NCBI GenBank assembly: GCA_028293745.1
Contig: JAQGOF010000095.1
Coordinates: forward strand, 1 to 49,104
From: Gammaproteobacteria bacterium
GTDB taxonomy: Bacteria; Pseudomonadota; Gammaproteobacteria; Steroidobacterales; Steroidobacteraceae
DNA: 49,104 nucleotides
Reading direction: 5' to 3'
The translations under genes were made by a program, and so were the position numbers. Each line of letters begins with the position of its first letter. The first letter of the stretch is position 1. Shown one piece after another: positions 49,010 through 49,104 of the stretch. The notes beneath the pieces are model-generated. The model searched no databases. It was not told where the DNA came from and saw only the letters and a list, made by a program, of their open reading frames with translations.

Positions 49010-49104
49010 ATGCGAAACGCGTGTACGAAGCGCTCCACTTCCATTGGTACGGCGGTATTTTTCGCTCTATATGGGTTACCGCATCCGGTACTCGCAGAGG
49101 AGGC
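49010..49104 (+). CDS. Exported protein, N-terminus only (probable TonB receptor), 3' truncated by window edge
   Basis: From ATG 49010 the frame is open to the end of the window. The 31 codons read MRNACTKRSTSIGTAVFFAL and then YGLPHPVLAEE, a clear signal peptide with a cleavage site after VLA. GGGGG lies 5 bases ahead of the ATG. Signal peptides of this shape (basic start, short hydrophobic run, LA-E) are typical of TonB-dependent receptors in this type of genome, and an island receptor at this place would make sense. The identity is a guess because the mature part is missing. Confidence 0.45.
   Translation, partial: MRNACTKRSTSIGTAVFFALYGLPHPVLAEE

Noticed and set aside
1..49104. CRISPR arrays, tRNA or rRNA genes, phage modules
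   Set aside because: No regular short repeats with spacers, no tRNA cloverleaf-like stretch and no phage structural or integrase genes were seen on either strand.

Overview
The window looks like chromosomal DNA of a free-living, high-GC Gram-negative proteobacterium. Outer-membrane TonB-dependent receptors, a periplasmic PQQ dehydrogenase, GcvA-type LysR regulators and the style of the aromatic catabolism genes suggest a gammaproteobacterium of the Steroidobacter/Nevskia/Xanthomonas neighbourhood. That placement is inference from protein style only. I see no rRNA, tRNA, CRISPR array or intact mobile element.

Left part (1-26.9 kb) is a patchwork of short accessory modules and gene debris. It holds the 3' end of a LysR gene; a tandem pair of 84-residue paralogues of unknown function; a minus-strand ArsR-SRPBCC-small membrane protein operon; an orphan ABC-type binding protein; a scar where a broken alpha/beta hydrolase meets a broken hydroxyacid dehydrogenase; an APC permease; a methyltransferase; and a MarR-isochorismatase-MFS operon. 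After these come a TetR fragment, an aldehyde dehydrogenase, a lipoprotein and an outer-membrane beta-barrel gene (each with one frameshift), and a methyltransferase/DUF1579-like fusion cut by an in-frame TAG. A LysR-GH3 glycosidase-M20 peptidase group follows, then an amidohydrolase, a RidA protein, DoxX, AraC and VOC genes, a second SRPBCC-ArsR pair in the opposite gene order, an AT-richer Rossmann protein and a ketoacyl synthase fragment.

Right part (26.9-49.1 kb) is a dense, intact catabolic island made of short divergent and convergent operons. It encodes a GntR regulator; an intradiol ring-cleavage dioxygenase with a hydratase and an HpaI-type aldolase; a shikimate/quinate dehydrogenase with a two-domain 3-dehydroshikimate dehydratase (QuiC type); a TonB receptor with a PQQ dehydrogenase and a ThuA-domain protein; a type II 3-dehydroquinate dehydratase with an MFS anion symporter and a cytochrome c; two exported esterases; a TetR regulator; a Rieske oxygenase with a CocE-type hydrolase and a DUF1579-like protein; and the first 31 codons of another exported protein.

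The simplest reading of the island is uptake and breakdown of esterified quinate/shikimate plant compounds (chlorogenate-like). Esters are cut outside the cytoplasm, the cyclitol acid is oxidised by the PQQ enzyme, imported, dehydrated by the AroQ-type enzyme and aromatised by the QuiC-type enzyme to protocatechuate. How the aromatic ring is then opened is not explained by standard routes: an ortho-cleaving dioxygenase sits with meta-pathway enzymes and no extradiol dioxygenase is present. That gap, and two short sequence motifs shared between promoter regions of the island, are the points most worth following.
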